Shown piece after piece: positions 9,801 through 20,869 of a stretch of DNA of 64,000 bases (position 1 is its first letter; each line of letters begins with the position of its first letter). Location: positions 123,120,470 to 123,184,469 of the forward strand of contig CM043962.1 in NCBI GenBank assembly GCA_014529385.2, written 5' to 3'. A program made the translations under genes and the position numbers. Source of the DNA: Adiantum capillus-veneris. Its lineage: Eukaryota; Streptophyta; Polypodiopsida; Polypodiales; Pteridaceae. The notes below the pieces were generated by a model. It saw only the letters and a program-made list of their open reading frames with translations. It was not told the DNA's origin and ran no database searches.

Positions 9801-10598
9801 TCAATCCACAAAGGGGAGTAAGCCCAAAGCTTTGCGGAAAGCTTCAAGCTTCTCACGAGACAATGCCTTTGTGAAAAGGTCTGCAAGGTTGTCCTGTGTT
9901 GGCACATAAGCCAAGCTGATCTCTCCTGTTGAGAGCCTCTCCCTGACATAGTGATAATGCACCTCAATGTGCTTTGTGCGAGCATGAAAAACTGGGTTCC
10001 TCACAACTGCCAATGCGCTCTGACTGTCAGCGTAGATAGTGTTGGCAGTGTCCTGTCCAACACCCAAACCAGCCATAAGGCTTCTGAGCCATACACACTC
10101 AACCGTAGCTGTGAAGACTGCCCTGTACTCAGGCTCACAACTCGAAGTGGCCACAGTAGGTTGCTTCTTACTCAACCATGATATGCATGAACTGCCAAGC
10201 ATGAAACAAAAACCACTTGTGGACACTCGCGTGTCAAAACAACCAGCCCAATCTGAGTCCGAAAAAGCATGTAGGTCTAGCGGCAATGATCCCCCCTTGG
10301 AATAAAACAAGCCAAGATGTAAAGTGCCACTAAGGTAGCGAAAAATCCTCTTGACAGCTTGCCAATGCTTAGACCCTAGGCTATGCATAAATCTGTTGAC
10401 CTGTGAGACTGCAAACTGAATATCTGGCCTTGTGTTGCATACATAAATGAGGCAGCCAACAGCAGTTTGGTAAAGAGTGACATCAGCAGGATCGCCAGCA
10501 TCATGTAGACTCAACTTCAAACGTGTTTCCATGGGAGTGGAAATAGGTTTGCAATCCTCAAGTCCAAACTTACATAGAAAGGTCTCTATGTAACTTTT
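9801..10598 (-). pseudogene. pol: Copia RNase H and end of RT
   Basis: This segment encodes the C-terminal part of Copia pol, which degrades the RNA strand of the RNA:DNA hybrid. Visible landmarks are YQTAVGCLIYVCNTRPDIQF, SDSDWAGC with its catalytic aspartates, and CISWLSKKQPTVATSSCEPE. Further on come ADSQSALAVVRNP, TKHIEVHYHYVRE, and a DLFTKAL end shortly before the stop at 9801. Order and spacing match the family. It is separated from the upstream RT by an in-frame TAG near 10600. The frame is otherwise open for about 240 codons, making this one of the best preserved parts of the element. Confidence 0.9.
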
Positions 10599-11286
10599 CT
10601 AACACAAGGCAATACCACCATCACACTGCTTAAACTGTATGCCCAAGTAATGATGCAACATCCCCAAATCTTTCATCTTGAAAGTAGCATTCAAATCAGC
10701 CTTAAATTCAACATTATGTCTCTCATTTGGTCCAGTGATCAACAAATCATCGACATAAAGAACCACAATGAAAAGTACATCATCCTCACGCTTTACATAC
10801 AATGTGCTTTCTGTTGGACTGTTACGAAAGCCTCGTTTAACCAAATGAGTGTCAGCCTTCTCATACCAAGCACGAGGAGATTGCTTCAACCCATACAAAG
10901 CCTTCTTACATTTGCACACTTTGTTCTCTTGTCCTTTTATGACAAAACCACGAGGCTGCGTTACATAAACTTCCTCAAATATGTCACCAATCAAGAAAGC
11001 AGTAACAATGTTTGATTGATGTACATCCCAACCAAAATGAGCTGCCAATGCACATAGAAAACATACAGAAAGTGGGAGCAAAAGTCTCTTCATAATCAAT
11101 GCCTTTTTGATGTGCATAACCCTTTGCAACAAGTCGAGCCTTATGGCGATCGATCTCACCATCCGGCTTGCCCTTTAACTTGTAAACCCACTTCGTACTA
11201 ATGGCCTTTTTGCCAGGAGGCAAATCACATAAAGTCCATGTGTCATTTTTTATAAGTGCATCATATTCTGATTGCATGGCAGCCAT
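10599..11286 (-). pseudogene. pol: Copia reverse transcriptase (RVT_2)
   Basis: The RT starts with [20 protein letters not shown] and [20 protein letters not shown], the standard RVT_2 opening, in one frame (10984-11286). It continues in another frame (10599-11162) with [32 protein letters not shown] and the catalytic YVDDLLITG. The two frames overlap, which shows a frameshift near 11080. The usual Asp of the DVKTAFL-type motif is altered (IVTAFL), while the YVDD box is intact. The frame closes at a TAG at 10599-10601 just after the GIQF segment. Confidence 0.9.
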
Positions 11287-12177
11287 CCAATTTTTTGAAT
11301 CTGTGCTTCAACAAAAGACAGAGGCTCTTCAACATCATGTAAGCTAGACACAGCCAAAGCATAACAATCTGATGCATAAGATGCATGGCGAGAGCCTGAA
11401 CAAGTACAACTAGACAAAGGTGCATCCAATTTACTGTCATGCAAAGTGTGCACCAGCCATTTTGGCATACCTCTAGTGTGCTCATTTTCAGCCCTTTCCT
11501 CATCAAGTACATCATGTACATCTGCATCAGTAATAGGCTGATCTAAAACATTTTCAAAAACGCCCATAGGCTGTACATTTGCCTCATTGGAACTTACATT
11601 TGTATTTATACCATTGAAAAGAGGCAACAAAGTGTCATAAATATCCTGTGAGCTTACATTACTGTCTCTAGTACATGACAGCAAGGGCTGAACAGAATCT
11701 TCCACAAACACTACATCCCGAGAAACCAGAATACGTTTTGTTTGCGGATGATACAACCTGTAACCTTTGCTTTCAACACTATAACCAACAAAAATACATT
11801 TGACAGCCTTATCATCCAATTTTCTGCGTTGCACTTGTGGCACCAAAGCATATGCCAAACAACCAAAAACACGCATGTGCTCAATAGAAGGCTTTCTATC
11901 ATGCCATGCTTCATATGGAGTAATAGACTGCAGAGCTTTCGTAGGACACCTGTTAAGTACATAAGTGGCACACATGATGGCCTCAAGCCAAAAAGAATGC
12001 GGTAAAGCTTGACCTGTTTTTCCTCTCAACAACACCATTTTGCTGAGGTGTATAAGGCACTGCACATTGGTGTTTTATCCCACGACTAGCCAGAAATGGA
12101 TTGAATTCATGAGACATATACTCCCCCCCTCGATAGAAACGGAGGGTGCCCATAGTACATTTCGAGACATTTTCAAC
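11287..12177 (-). pseudogene. pol: Copia integrase C-terminal half and linker to RT
   Basis: Next to the nested insertion, the minus strand reads the integrase core end (RGGEYMSHEFNPFLA, CAVPYTPQQNGVVERKN) with the catalytic Glu in VERK. The frame then breaks. A second frame (11250-12065) resumes with ALPHSFWLEAIMCATYVLNR, KPSIEHMRVFGCLAYALVP and KCIFVGYSVESKGYRLY, the family's conserved post-core region, followed by an acidic linker to RT. The break coincides with a short deletion at a repeated AGAGGAAAAAC. The integrase's first half lies on the far side of the nested Gypsy (21130-21527). Confidence 0.9.
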
Positions 12178-12531
12178 TGTTAACCCTCACGGCTCACGGA
12201 CACCCTATCACCTACGAGACGGACGTTGTAACCTACGGCACACATTGTATTATTTATTTGGTAGAGTCAGGTACCGGGCTTGTCGGTCCAATAGGAAAAG
12301 GGTAAAAGTGATCGCCGATGAGAGGCGCACTCTAATTGGAACATTCAAGGGATTAGTTGGCTAAGCATGGGCGCCCAAGTGTGAATGGGGCGAGCTCATA
12401 TAAAAGTCAACTAAACCTAAAATTCACTCATTCTCTCATTTGTGCAATAGAAGAGTGCTCTTGCTCCATCTTCTTCTTCTTCTTCTTCTTCATCTCTTTG
12501 TGTGTTTGAGAGAGAGAGAGAGAGAGTGAGT

Positions 12532-12563
<32 letters not shown>

Positions 12564-12812
12564 GGGAGTGTGTGGGCGATCGAGCATTACGAAGGCACGA
12601 CGGTGGTGAAGCGGTTGAGCGCGGCGTTGCGGCGTCTCCTTCTTCTTCACGGCGAGGAATCCTCCACGAAGCAAGTGTAGAGCGGTGAGTGACACACCAT
12701 TGCCTTCTTTGAGCTTACTAGTTTAGGCTTGTTGTGTGCTTGGAGCCATTTGTGGCTCGCACACGGTGTATCGGCAAGTTCCTTGCATTGACACGTGCGA
12801 CATACGTGCACA
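12178..12812 (+). repeat. Nested Gypsy 5' LTR
   Basis: 635 bp, TG...CA, with a CTT-rich and (GA)n block at about 12465-12560 that accounts for most of its length difference from the 3' LTR. A TATAAAA-like sequence (CATATAAAAG) at about 12397 is the probable promoter. Confidence 0.95.
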
Positions 12813-12816
12813 TTTT

Positions 12817-12834
12817 TGGCGTCGCTGCCGGGGA
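12817..12834 (+). other. Primer-binding site, Asp-tRNA-like
   Basis: TGGCGTCGCTGCCGGGGA starts 5 bases after the LTR. It differs at two positions from the complement of the plant tRNA-Asp(GUC) 3' end, the primer typical of plant Athila/Tat Gypsy elements. Confidence 0.8.
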
Positions 12835-12960
12835 ATGCCGTGCATTAAGCTCAAGTAGCACTCTGTGCTTCTCCGTGGTGCAATTTCAATTATAGGAAAG
12901 GTAAGGAAGGAGTGTGTGTGTGTTGAGAAGAGGGATTTGGTGTTATACTGTGTGTTTTTT

Positions 12961-13149
12961 TTTGTTAATGGAGTTTTCAAAGGTTCTGTGTTTATTCTCT
13001 GTGTATTAAGGTAGTTAGTTTTCTTTGTTAATAGAGTTTTCAAAGGTTCTGTGTTTATTCTCTGTGTATTAAGGTAGTTAGTTTTCTTTGTTAATAGAGA
13101 TTTCAAAGGTTTTGTGTTTATTCTCTGTGTATTAAGGGAGTTAGTTTTC
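12961..13149 (+). repeat. 63-bp tandem repeat, three copies
   Basis: Units start at 12961, 13024 and 13087, each beginning TTTGTTAAT and ending near TTAGTTTTC. Copies 1 and 2 are nearly identical and copy 3 has several changes. The array lies in the untranslated leader between PBS and gag. Confidence 0.9.
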
Positions 13150-13670
13150 TGTGTACAGTAAGTAGGAAGTAGATTAGTGAGAGTTAATAGAGTGTCTTAG
13201 TGTGTAAGAGTAGGTATATTAGTTAGAAGTAGGTAGATAGAGTGTGTGTGTGTGCTCTCGCGCAGGCCGCGGCGACCTTATCCTTTAAAAAATTAAAAAA
13301 AATTTATTAAAAAAAAATAAAATAAAAAAATTTTAAAGGTAGGACCGGGATCGGGAATATCTCCCAGACCCAAACCCAAGCTCACGCTCAGGCTTAATCC
13401 TCAGTCGCCTTTTAAAAAAACGAATTTTAGCTTCACACGTAGCTAAAAATTGATTTTTGAGGACCAACGGAACGTCAGATGCCCGAAAATTGTGTCGTAA
13501 AGCACACAGTGACCCTTTAAGTGATACGCTCGTTTCGAGCTATCACACACTTCAATCAAAAAAATCAAACATTAAAAAAACATTCAAAAAACATCAAAAA
13601 CAAGAAAAAATCAAGTAGAAAACGGGGTGCAAAACACCCACAAAACAAAGCAAGTAACCTTTAAGGGTAC
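13150..13670 (+). other. Gypsy leader, non-coding
   Basis: This is the A/T-rich untranslated leader up to the gag start, including an A/T homopolymer stretch at 13287-13337. No ORF or other element is recognised. Confidence 0.5.
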
Positions 13671-16600
13671 TTGCCGACACTTGTAGGGCACCCAAAGCAC
13701 ATGTATCTACGCTCTGGTCGTGTGCTAGAGTCCGAACAACTAGCTAGTGCTTCGATTTACGGGGGTACTCACTATCCTTCGACGCTAGGATCTACGCCCT
13801 CGGCGGGGACCCAAGGTAGTGCAACCCAAGACCCAAATATAGCGGCTACCGACTCTTCATCTGACTACGATATTATGGAAGATCATCTTACACAAAGCCC
13901 CGGGGGAACAAATGAAACCGTACCTAGCTGGGCCCAACAACCTGGAACTAGTGTTCTTAGCCGTTTGATGGAAACTTTTAGTAGAGCTACGCGCTCTGAA
14001 CCTACGGCTAGTGAAGTAAACGAAGGGGGTGGGGAAGTAGAATCACCATTCACATCTCCTATAGACCCCACACTCCCTCAGAGTGTCCACGTGGACATTC
14101 TACCTACCTCATTTAATGAGGGCCCTACCGAGCTACCACCTTCCAAAGTCGCCTCTAAGGTAGCGATGACTAAAAGTCAAAACACGGGAAGCAACAATGC
14201 ATCCACCTCACGGCAACCCTCTAGTACACCAAGTTTGGATGGGGTATTTCTCAATGAAAATTGGGAATATGACCTACACACGGAGACTTTGACCGACCTA
14301 TACATGGGCTACACATACCATGTGGGTTGGTTAGAAGTTGTACAATCCACATCTAGTACCACTAGTTTAGAGGAACAACAACACATGATCTGCAATGTCA
14401 TCCATAGGATTATCCAGTCCGAGAGGCAAAATCGAGGAATAAACATACCTTCGACGGGTCTTATGCGATTTTCAGACACGGGCAAAGGGAAACAACCCAC
14501 TCTATCACAAATGGAGACTCCCCCAGTGAGTCCCATCGATCCCCCATATGTTGTTTCGCCAGGGGTCTCAATGCAATCCGAGCCCATAAGTGATAGCTTT
14601 ACTTTTCCAAGTCTAGCACATCTTTCCCTTGATGACACCACGGCTACCATGCCTACCCCAATGATGGGCATGCCGAGAAACACACCATGGACCTCATTTG
14701 TTAGTAAAGCACCGCTACATGGTAGCTCAATGCCTGCAATAGTACCTAAAAGTGCGTACCAATCGTATGCACCTATGGGTCCACGTACTCATGTAGTCCC
14801 TACCCCTCCCATTGTTTCAACTACCTATGCTCCACAAGCACAATACACAAGTTCTTATTTCCATGGGACTATACCGGCTAGCATTAGCATGTCACATCCG
14901 ACGTCTGCTATGCCTAGGGCCACTCATATGAACTATGGACCACCACATGGCACAACATCGTACCCAACGTGGAACCCAAGGGCTTCCTATGCGCCATGCC
15001 CAATGCCAATACCTACTCCACATGTAGTCTCTGGAGCGCCTTCACCCATGGTGCCTGCTCACTTAGGTGACTTGGCAACATTTGCTCAAGCTATTGGTCG
15101 ATCTATTGCTGAGAATATGCGTAACATGCCTGATAGAGAGCCTAGAAGTAAGGCAGTACAAATAGCCAAGCTCACACAAAAATTTAGTGGAGACGAGGAT
15201 GTGAGAAAGCATATCAAAGTGTTTGAACAAATATGTGATTCTCTAGGAGAACACAATGACCTACATAAGAGCAATGCTTTAAGCCTAACCTTAAGTGGAA
15301 AGGCTGGGGATTGGTATAGAACCCTAAGGGTGGAAGAAAAAACGGTTTACCCTACTCTTAGGAGACTGTTCTTAAAGGAATACATACGAGAGGGAGTGCT
15401 TTGGGGTGTAGCCTCTCAGCTTCAGAAAGCCCAACGAGAGGAAGGAGAGTCGGTGAGAGACTTTATAAGTCGCTTGAAGCATTTGAATTTTCATTGTAAT
15501 CCAAATTAGCGCTTCAACAATAACCAATTGCTTGATAGATTCATTAGGGGATTACGACATGAGGATATCTACAATGGCCTAGTCATTAGAGGTATCACCA
15601 CTTGGGAAGCAGTCACCACCAATGCGATCCAATTGGAGGATAATTTAATGATTCAAGGAGAAAGAGTGTCTGTTGAGTCTAAATCTATTAGCTCACAAGC
15701 ATCGGGGCATCAGCCAATGACACTAAAGCCTATTGCTAAGAAGCCAAAGATATCTGAGATGACTTTAGCAGATCTCACCAAGGCTATTCAAGAGAGTCTT
15801 AGAGACAATCGTGCTCCGCAAAACAATCATATGTATCCAAGAAGGGAGCAACAATGGTGCTCAGTATGCTATGGACCACATAGTACTAGTGAATGCCCTA
15901 CTTTTAGAGTAAAATTCAATGGGAACTGCAATGCATGTGGGAGGTATGGTCATCAAGCTAAGGATTGCATAGTATTTAAGCGTGAGATGGCCAATAGACC
16001 AACCTTAGCATGGACAGACACACCTCGAGTGCCTGCCTTGATGCCGGCCCCACCTCTTGAACAAACATCACAACATATGGTCCCTAGGGCCCAAAATGTT
16101 GTTCAAACAACACCCTTACCACCTCCAGTGCTAGGACCGCAACCACCACATCCGAGAATCACTTCTGTAAATCAAGTGGGTTGTGAGTCATCTATTTCTT
16201 GTTTGGAAGGCTGTGAGGAAGATATAGATCCTAATATCGCCTATGGGATGGATGTGCTTGAAGAAAGTCCACAATACTACATGGAGGACTATTGGGGACA
16301 AGTCAAACCTGTATATCAAGTAGTTGCTCTTGCGGCAAGAGGCCAAAATATCAACTACACTGCTAAGAGACCACCTCTTCAATGCTATGAGTGCGGAGGC
16401 CCACATCGTGTAGCCGAGTGTCCTATTAGGCTACAAAAGAATGCCACACTAATGCAAACCAATCAAGCGAGCACGTCTACAATGCCGATACTCATGTGTA
16501 ATCGATGTGGCATAGATCATTTGATTGCTCAATGTCCAAATAATCCAAATGCACCGAAGATCACGCCATTAAACTTGATTGAAGTTACCGAGGAGCCATC

Positions 16601-16706
16601 ACCAAGTACACCCGTGGTACCAGTAAACGTACTCACACGATCGATGCTCCAAAAACAAAATTATATTCTTGAGGAAAGAGACACGGCACCAATTGCCCAA
16701 TCTTAG
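13671..16706 (+). pseudogene. gag: Gag of the nested Gypsy, interrupted by in-frame TAG
   Basis: The frame opens MPTLVGHPKHMYLRSGRVLE; the LRSGR motif near the N-terminus also opens the gag at 61869. A long Ser/Thr/Pro-rich region follows (about residues 30-470). Then comes a retrotransposon-gag domain (FSGDEDVRKHIKVFEQICDS, AGDWYRTLR, VRDFISRLKHLNFHC). A TAG at 15507-15509 interrupts this domain, and the same frame continues (LLDRFIRGLRHEDIYNGLV). Four zinc knuckles follow: CSVCYGPHSTSEC, CNACGRYGHQAKDC, CYECGGPHRVAEC and CNRCGIDHLIAQC. Four is more than the usual one or two. A second TAG closes this segment at 16704-16706, and the frame again stays open beyond it. No frameshift occurs anywhere in these 3 kb. 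Confidence 0.9.
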
Positions 16707-18128
16707 AAAAAGAAGAAAACACGAAGAAAGAGATCGCAAAAAGCAGCGAAGTCAGACCCCAGTTCAAAGACCAACATAGGGACTGGTGATGACCCCGTAT
16801 ATATGAACGACGCTGAAGAAGATTCTGATTCAGGTGAAACCATGGAGACCAAAACGACCACTAACATAGAAACCAACAAGGAAGATCTTCATGAGCCACA
16901 ATGGCCAGGATCCAAAAAGAAGATAGGAACTTACCCAAACCCTACAAAGGAGATTGAGCGAGTCAAGCAATTAAGGAGTTTGGTAGAAGATACTCAAAGG
17001 GATCTAGAACCAGCACCTAGGAAGATCCAGATTACAGACACCGTGTTCCCTACGCAACAACAACCTCACCAAGTCCATAGACCCTTGGACATACCTAGTG
17101 TCATCCAAGAGGAAAGTGACTTAAAGTCATGGGAAAGTGGGCGTACTCACTTCTTGATGGAAATAATGTTTACAGAGGGACTACATGATCCTATCGAAGA
17201 AATGGAGATCCCATCTTCCCCACGTCAAGGGACTCAAGGCCAAAAGGTGCCGTTAAACATTGCCAAATTGATGGATTTCATGTCTTCAGAAGTTAGAACC
17301 ACCATCATGTCCAAACTATATAAAGACCCCAAGCTCGTCTCAACCCTTCGAGCCTTCCTCAATGGAGAACTGAAGTTTGGGCTACCACAATTTGCACAGA
17401 TGGATGGAGCTGGGGAGATGCCAATAGAGGAGGAACACTTAGATCCGCAACCCAACCTAGATGAGAACCTTGTTATAGAAATACCTGTTAACAAGTTGGG
17501 AAAATACTTTGAGGGTGATGAATCTAATGCGACTATACCAATCACTACTAAGGGATTAACTGTGAAGGGAATCCTTGGTGGTGGCACTGGGGTTAGCATT
17601 GTGACTAAAAATTGCTGGGAAACTATGGGAAGACCTCACCTTGCGACCACAACCATAGTAGTGAAGATGGCCAATGGGTCTATTGTTAAACCTATTGGGA
17701 TGCTAGAAGATCTCAAGATCAAGGTCTTTGGACATAAAATAAGAGTTACCTTCATTGTTATGGATTTCTCCAAGCACACTATGGCATCGGAGATGATCTT
17801 AGGACGTCCTTTCATGAGGGAAGCAAAAATGGTGCATGACTGGTCTAAAAACCATGTCTACTTGCAGTTCCAAGATTCTGTCATTCGAGTGGATCTTGTG
17901 ACAGGTCGAGCACATCCTCTAGGAAACAGGTTTATAATTGATCATAAATCTGACACCACAGTTCAGTCGGCCCCATTGCAGTATTGTTACACGTGTAAAG
18001 CAGGCACTGATGTTGGGGAAGATTCTTCTTATATGGATGTACTACCTAGGATGACTGAGCCGGACAATGTGGATTGGGTCCACCTAGCAGCAACCATAGA
18101 CACTTGGGGAAACAGGGGGACGACCTAG
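16707..18128 (+). pseudogene. Retropepsin-like protease region; catalytic Asp replaced
   Basis: Continuing in the gag frame after the TAG at 16704, a Lys/Glu-rich linker leads to an aspartic protease domain at about 17540-17900. It contains VKGILGGGTGVSIVTKNCWE where the family has a D-G/S-G active site, so the catalytic Asp is Gly (GGT in place of GAT). Later landmarks are intact: VTFIVMDFSKHTMASEMILG and RPFMREAKMVHDW, corresponding to the ILGRPxL flap/end motif. A retropepsin works as a dimer with one Asp per subunit, so this copy should be inactive. The segment ends at a third TAG (18126-18128), with the frame open beyond. RT does not follow, unlike ordinary Gypsy elements. Confidence 0.8.
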
Positions 18129-18869
18129 GTAACACCTGAGGGGGATGAAATGCCTGTACCTTTAAATATGCTACAAGCAATGCATATAGCTTCTGGCAAG
18201 ACTCATCCTAATATAACAAAGAAAACATACAAGTGGGTCTCTAAAGCTTCTTTAGCGACCATGGCGGATGCTAAAAAACAGAAGCCTTGTAAGAAATGTC
18301 CCACTCACTCCAAAAAATGTAAGAAAATGTGGCAATGGATTCCTAAACGACTATTGGAAGCCCAAGGCTACTATCAAGGAAATGATCAACTCTGGATGCC
18401 AAAACGTAGATTGTGTTCTTACTTGTCACCTGACCCATGTGAGCCCAATCTCGTAGCTCCAAAACAAATCAACGATCATGGAAAGAAAAAAATCACGGAA
18501 TGCTACACACCCGCTCCAAAGCTAGTTTGGGTACCGAAGAAAGAACGATTTGTTCCACCTAGCTCAGGAAGGGGGGTGTCCCATGAAGCTTCTAGCTCCT
18601 CATGTAATGCATCCATAGAGGTAAAAGATTCTCCACAGCCTCCATATCTAATAGTGGACCTCAATAAAGCTACAAAGGAATCCACACCTCCCAGTGTTCA
18701 AGAATCACCCGATGAACCACTTCAAGTTCGATCATGGGAGAGTACCTTACCACCCTTGCAACTCGATGAGGCACCTAAGGTAATAGAAAACTATTGGCAA
18801 AAATCCTCACCTATTACCAACTGGAACGATTGGTTTCAAAGGGTGACGAGCTCATTTCAAACGATATGA
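18129..18869 (+). CDS. W-x-P-K repeat, Cys/Lys-rich region of unknown function
   Basis: This last segment of the gag-protease frame starts after the TAG at 18126 (first ATG at 18150) and ends at a TGA at 18867-18869. A Trp-hydrophobic-(Pro)-Lys motif recurs in it: YKWVSK, WQWIPKR, LWMPKRR and VWVPKKE, spaced irregularly. A Cys-rich patch (CKKCPTHSKKCKK) lies between the first two. The C-terminal half is Pro/Ser-rich. I know no enzyme with this layout. The basic, Trp-rich repeats could bind nucleic acid or protein, but that is a guess. A related region with WVPKK, VWLPK and YKWIQK follows another protease-like sequence at 37845-38123 (minus). The frame is intact. Confidence 0.6.
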   Translation, partial: VTPEGDEMPVPLNMLQAMHIASGKTHPNITKKTYKWVSKASLATMADAKKQKPCKKCPTHSKKCKKMWQWIPKRLLEAQGYYQGNDQLWMPKRRLCSYLSPDPCEPNLVAPKQINDHGKKKITECYTPAPKLVWVPKKERFVPPSSGRGVSHEASSSSCNASIEVKDSPQPPYLIVDLNKATKESTPPSVQESPDEPLQVRSWESTLPPLQLDEAPKVIENYWQKSSPITNWNDWFQRVTSSFQTI

Positions 18870-20498
18870 TCTACCCAAGGAAGGGGGGAGTGTTTGCTGA
18901 CAGTAATCATTCACTTGCTTCCCTCTCAACCTTCTTCCCTGACCTCTCAATCACCAATCTTAGGGAATGTATATATAAAGACTTATACTCACAAAAAACA
19001 AAAATAATAAAGAGCAAGAGCAATTAGCAAACGAGTATGCACAATAAAAGTCAAAACATTGACCCAGACCTACACATTCACATCCGGTACATTGAAAGAG
19101 AAACCTATGTCATTAAACAACTTTGATCCTCATCACTCGCGTGATGGAGGGTAGGTAAGGTTAGTACGATAGGAGTGTTTTTGTTTTAGAGTTGAGTGAT
19201 TAGCAAAGTTCCTTTTCCCACTGATGTGCCTCCTAGAGGTATTCTTTGTGTTTCTTAGTGTGTACAGGAACGTGTTGCTGTGGTTAGGATTTGGACCTTC
19301 ATGGGATCTTTCTCTCGTTCACACTTCAAATCAAGTGTGACCATCAACACAAACAGGTGTTTCTTGTCCATTAGCATTGCCCCTTATCTTTTTCGCATCC
19401 ATGTTTGTCTGCTTTAATTATGATTGGTAGCATAATATTCATCGCATTTGCTTAGTACCAACATTTAATTCAATGTCATTTTTTGTCATAATCACTTGTC
19501 TAGGTTTAAACATCAAGCAAGTCCGACTAAGCTAGTTTGACCAAGTTAGGTGTTAGAGATCTTCTCTTAATACCATGGGGAATGCCTTCCTAATAAGTAA
19601 TGGTTACTTAGGTTCTTAATCCGATTTAGGTAGCATTGTGTGAAATGTACTAGGGCTTTCTAGTGGGCTTGACCCTATTGACCTTTAGCTTAAGTATTAT
19701 AAAGGGAGTTTACTAGTGTGATGAGCCTGGGGAGGTGTATCAGTGTTATATGACCCCCCAAAGTTACAAAATTAAAATGCTGAAAATGAACAAACAAAAA
19801 ATCAAAGTGCCACATTGTAAAATCTTAAGCTGGAAGAGAAATCTCAGCTTGATTTGGTACTTCACTCACATGTATCGCCTATGGTACTAGAGCCTTAGAG
19901 GTTCCCAGTGTGGGTGCTTTTCCTTGAAAAGCAAAAAACCCAAGGCATACAAAATAAGCACACCCATTAAAATTGAATCACTGTGAAAAGACTTTGGGGG
20001 GTCAAGAAAAGGTAATCAGTCAGGCGATGATTTCATGAGAAATTCCTTTTATTGTAGCATAACTACAAGGTCTTCTAGGTATAGCCTCTAGTCGGCCCTC
20101 GAACATGAAATACTTGGCTCTCGCGATTAAACAACTTAACTGACCAGAGAATATTAAGAAGTTTACCCATGGTATTAATAGTCGATCTCTAGTACCTTTC
20201 GACCATTAAATTAGCGACCCCAGACTTGTTTAATTTTTTACCTTTACATCTGTTTATGTATTTGATTATATTGCAATTTAATGTTTATTGTTGACAAATT
20301 GTTTAAAATTCTGTTACCAATCAATTTGTTTGCCTAAAACTGCATATGCTTTTTAATCGCTTATGAGAATGCAATTACTGTGCCAATGTTGTTTGATTTT
20401 GCAGTGACTGAAGAAGGCTAAGGACATTCATCTCAAATGCTTTGCCACCTCAACGAACGAGCTTCAACTCAATAGCTTTCGAGGACGGAATCTACATC
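18870..20498 (+). other. Non-coding 3' interior of nested Gypsy
   Basis: No coding sequence is recognised in these 1.6 kb, where pol would be expected in an autonomous relative. It contains a second polypurine-like run (18878-18888) and the last short frame before the 3' LTR, but no RT, integrase or chromodomain motif on either strand. Confidence 0.6.
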
Positions 20499-20511
20499 AG
20501 GAAGGGGGGCA
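20499..20511 (+). other. Polypurine tract of nested Gypsy
   Basis: AGGAAGGGGGG (20499-20509) ends two bases before the 3' LTR TG at 20512. The same 11-mer occurs at 18566-18576 and 18878-18888. Confidence 0.85.
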
Positions 20512-20829
20512 TGTTAATCCTCACGGCTCACGGACACCCTATCACCTACGAGACGGACGTTGTAACCTACGTTTCACATTGTATTATTTATTTGGTAGAG
20601 TCAGGTACCGGGCTTGTCGGTCCAATAGGAAAAGGGTAAGAGTGATCGCCGATGAGAGGCGCACTCTAACTGGAACATTCAAGGGATTAGTTGGCTAAGC
20701 ATGGGCACCCAAGTGTGAATGGGGCGAGCTCATATAAAAGTCAACTAAACCTAAAATTCACTCATTCTCTCATTTGTGCAATAGAAGAGTGCTCTTGCTC
20801 CATCTTCTTCTTCTTCTTCTTCATCTCTT

Positions 20830-20869
<40 letters not shown>

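Noticed and set aside
12723-13106. Minus-strand ORF with repeated LLTKKTNYLNTQRINTEPLK
   Set aside because: Shadow of the 63-bp leader repeats, whose length is a multiple of three; opposite to the element's coding strand.
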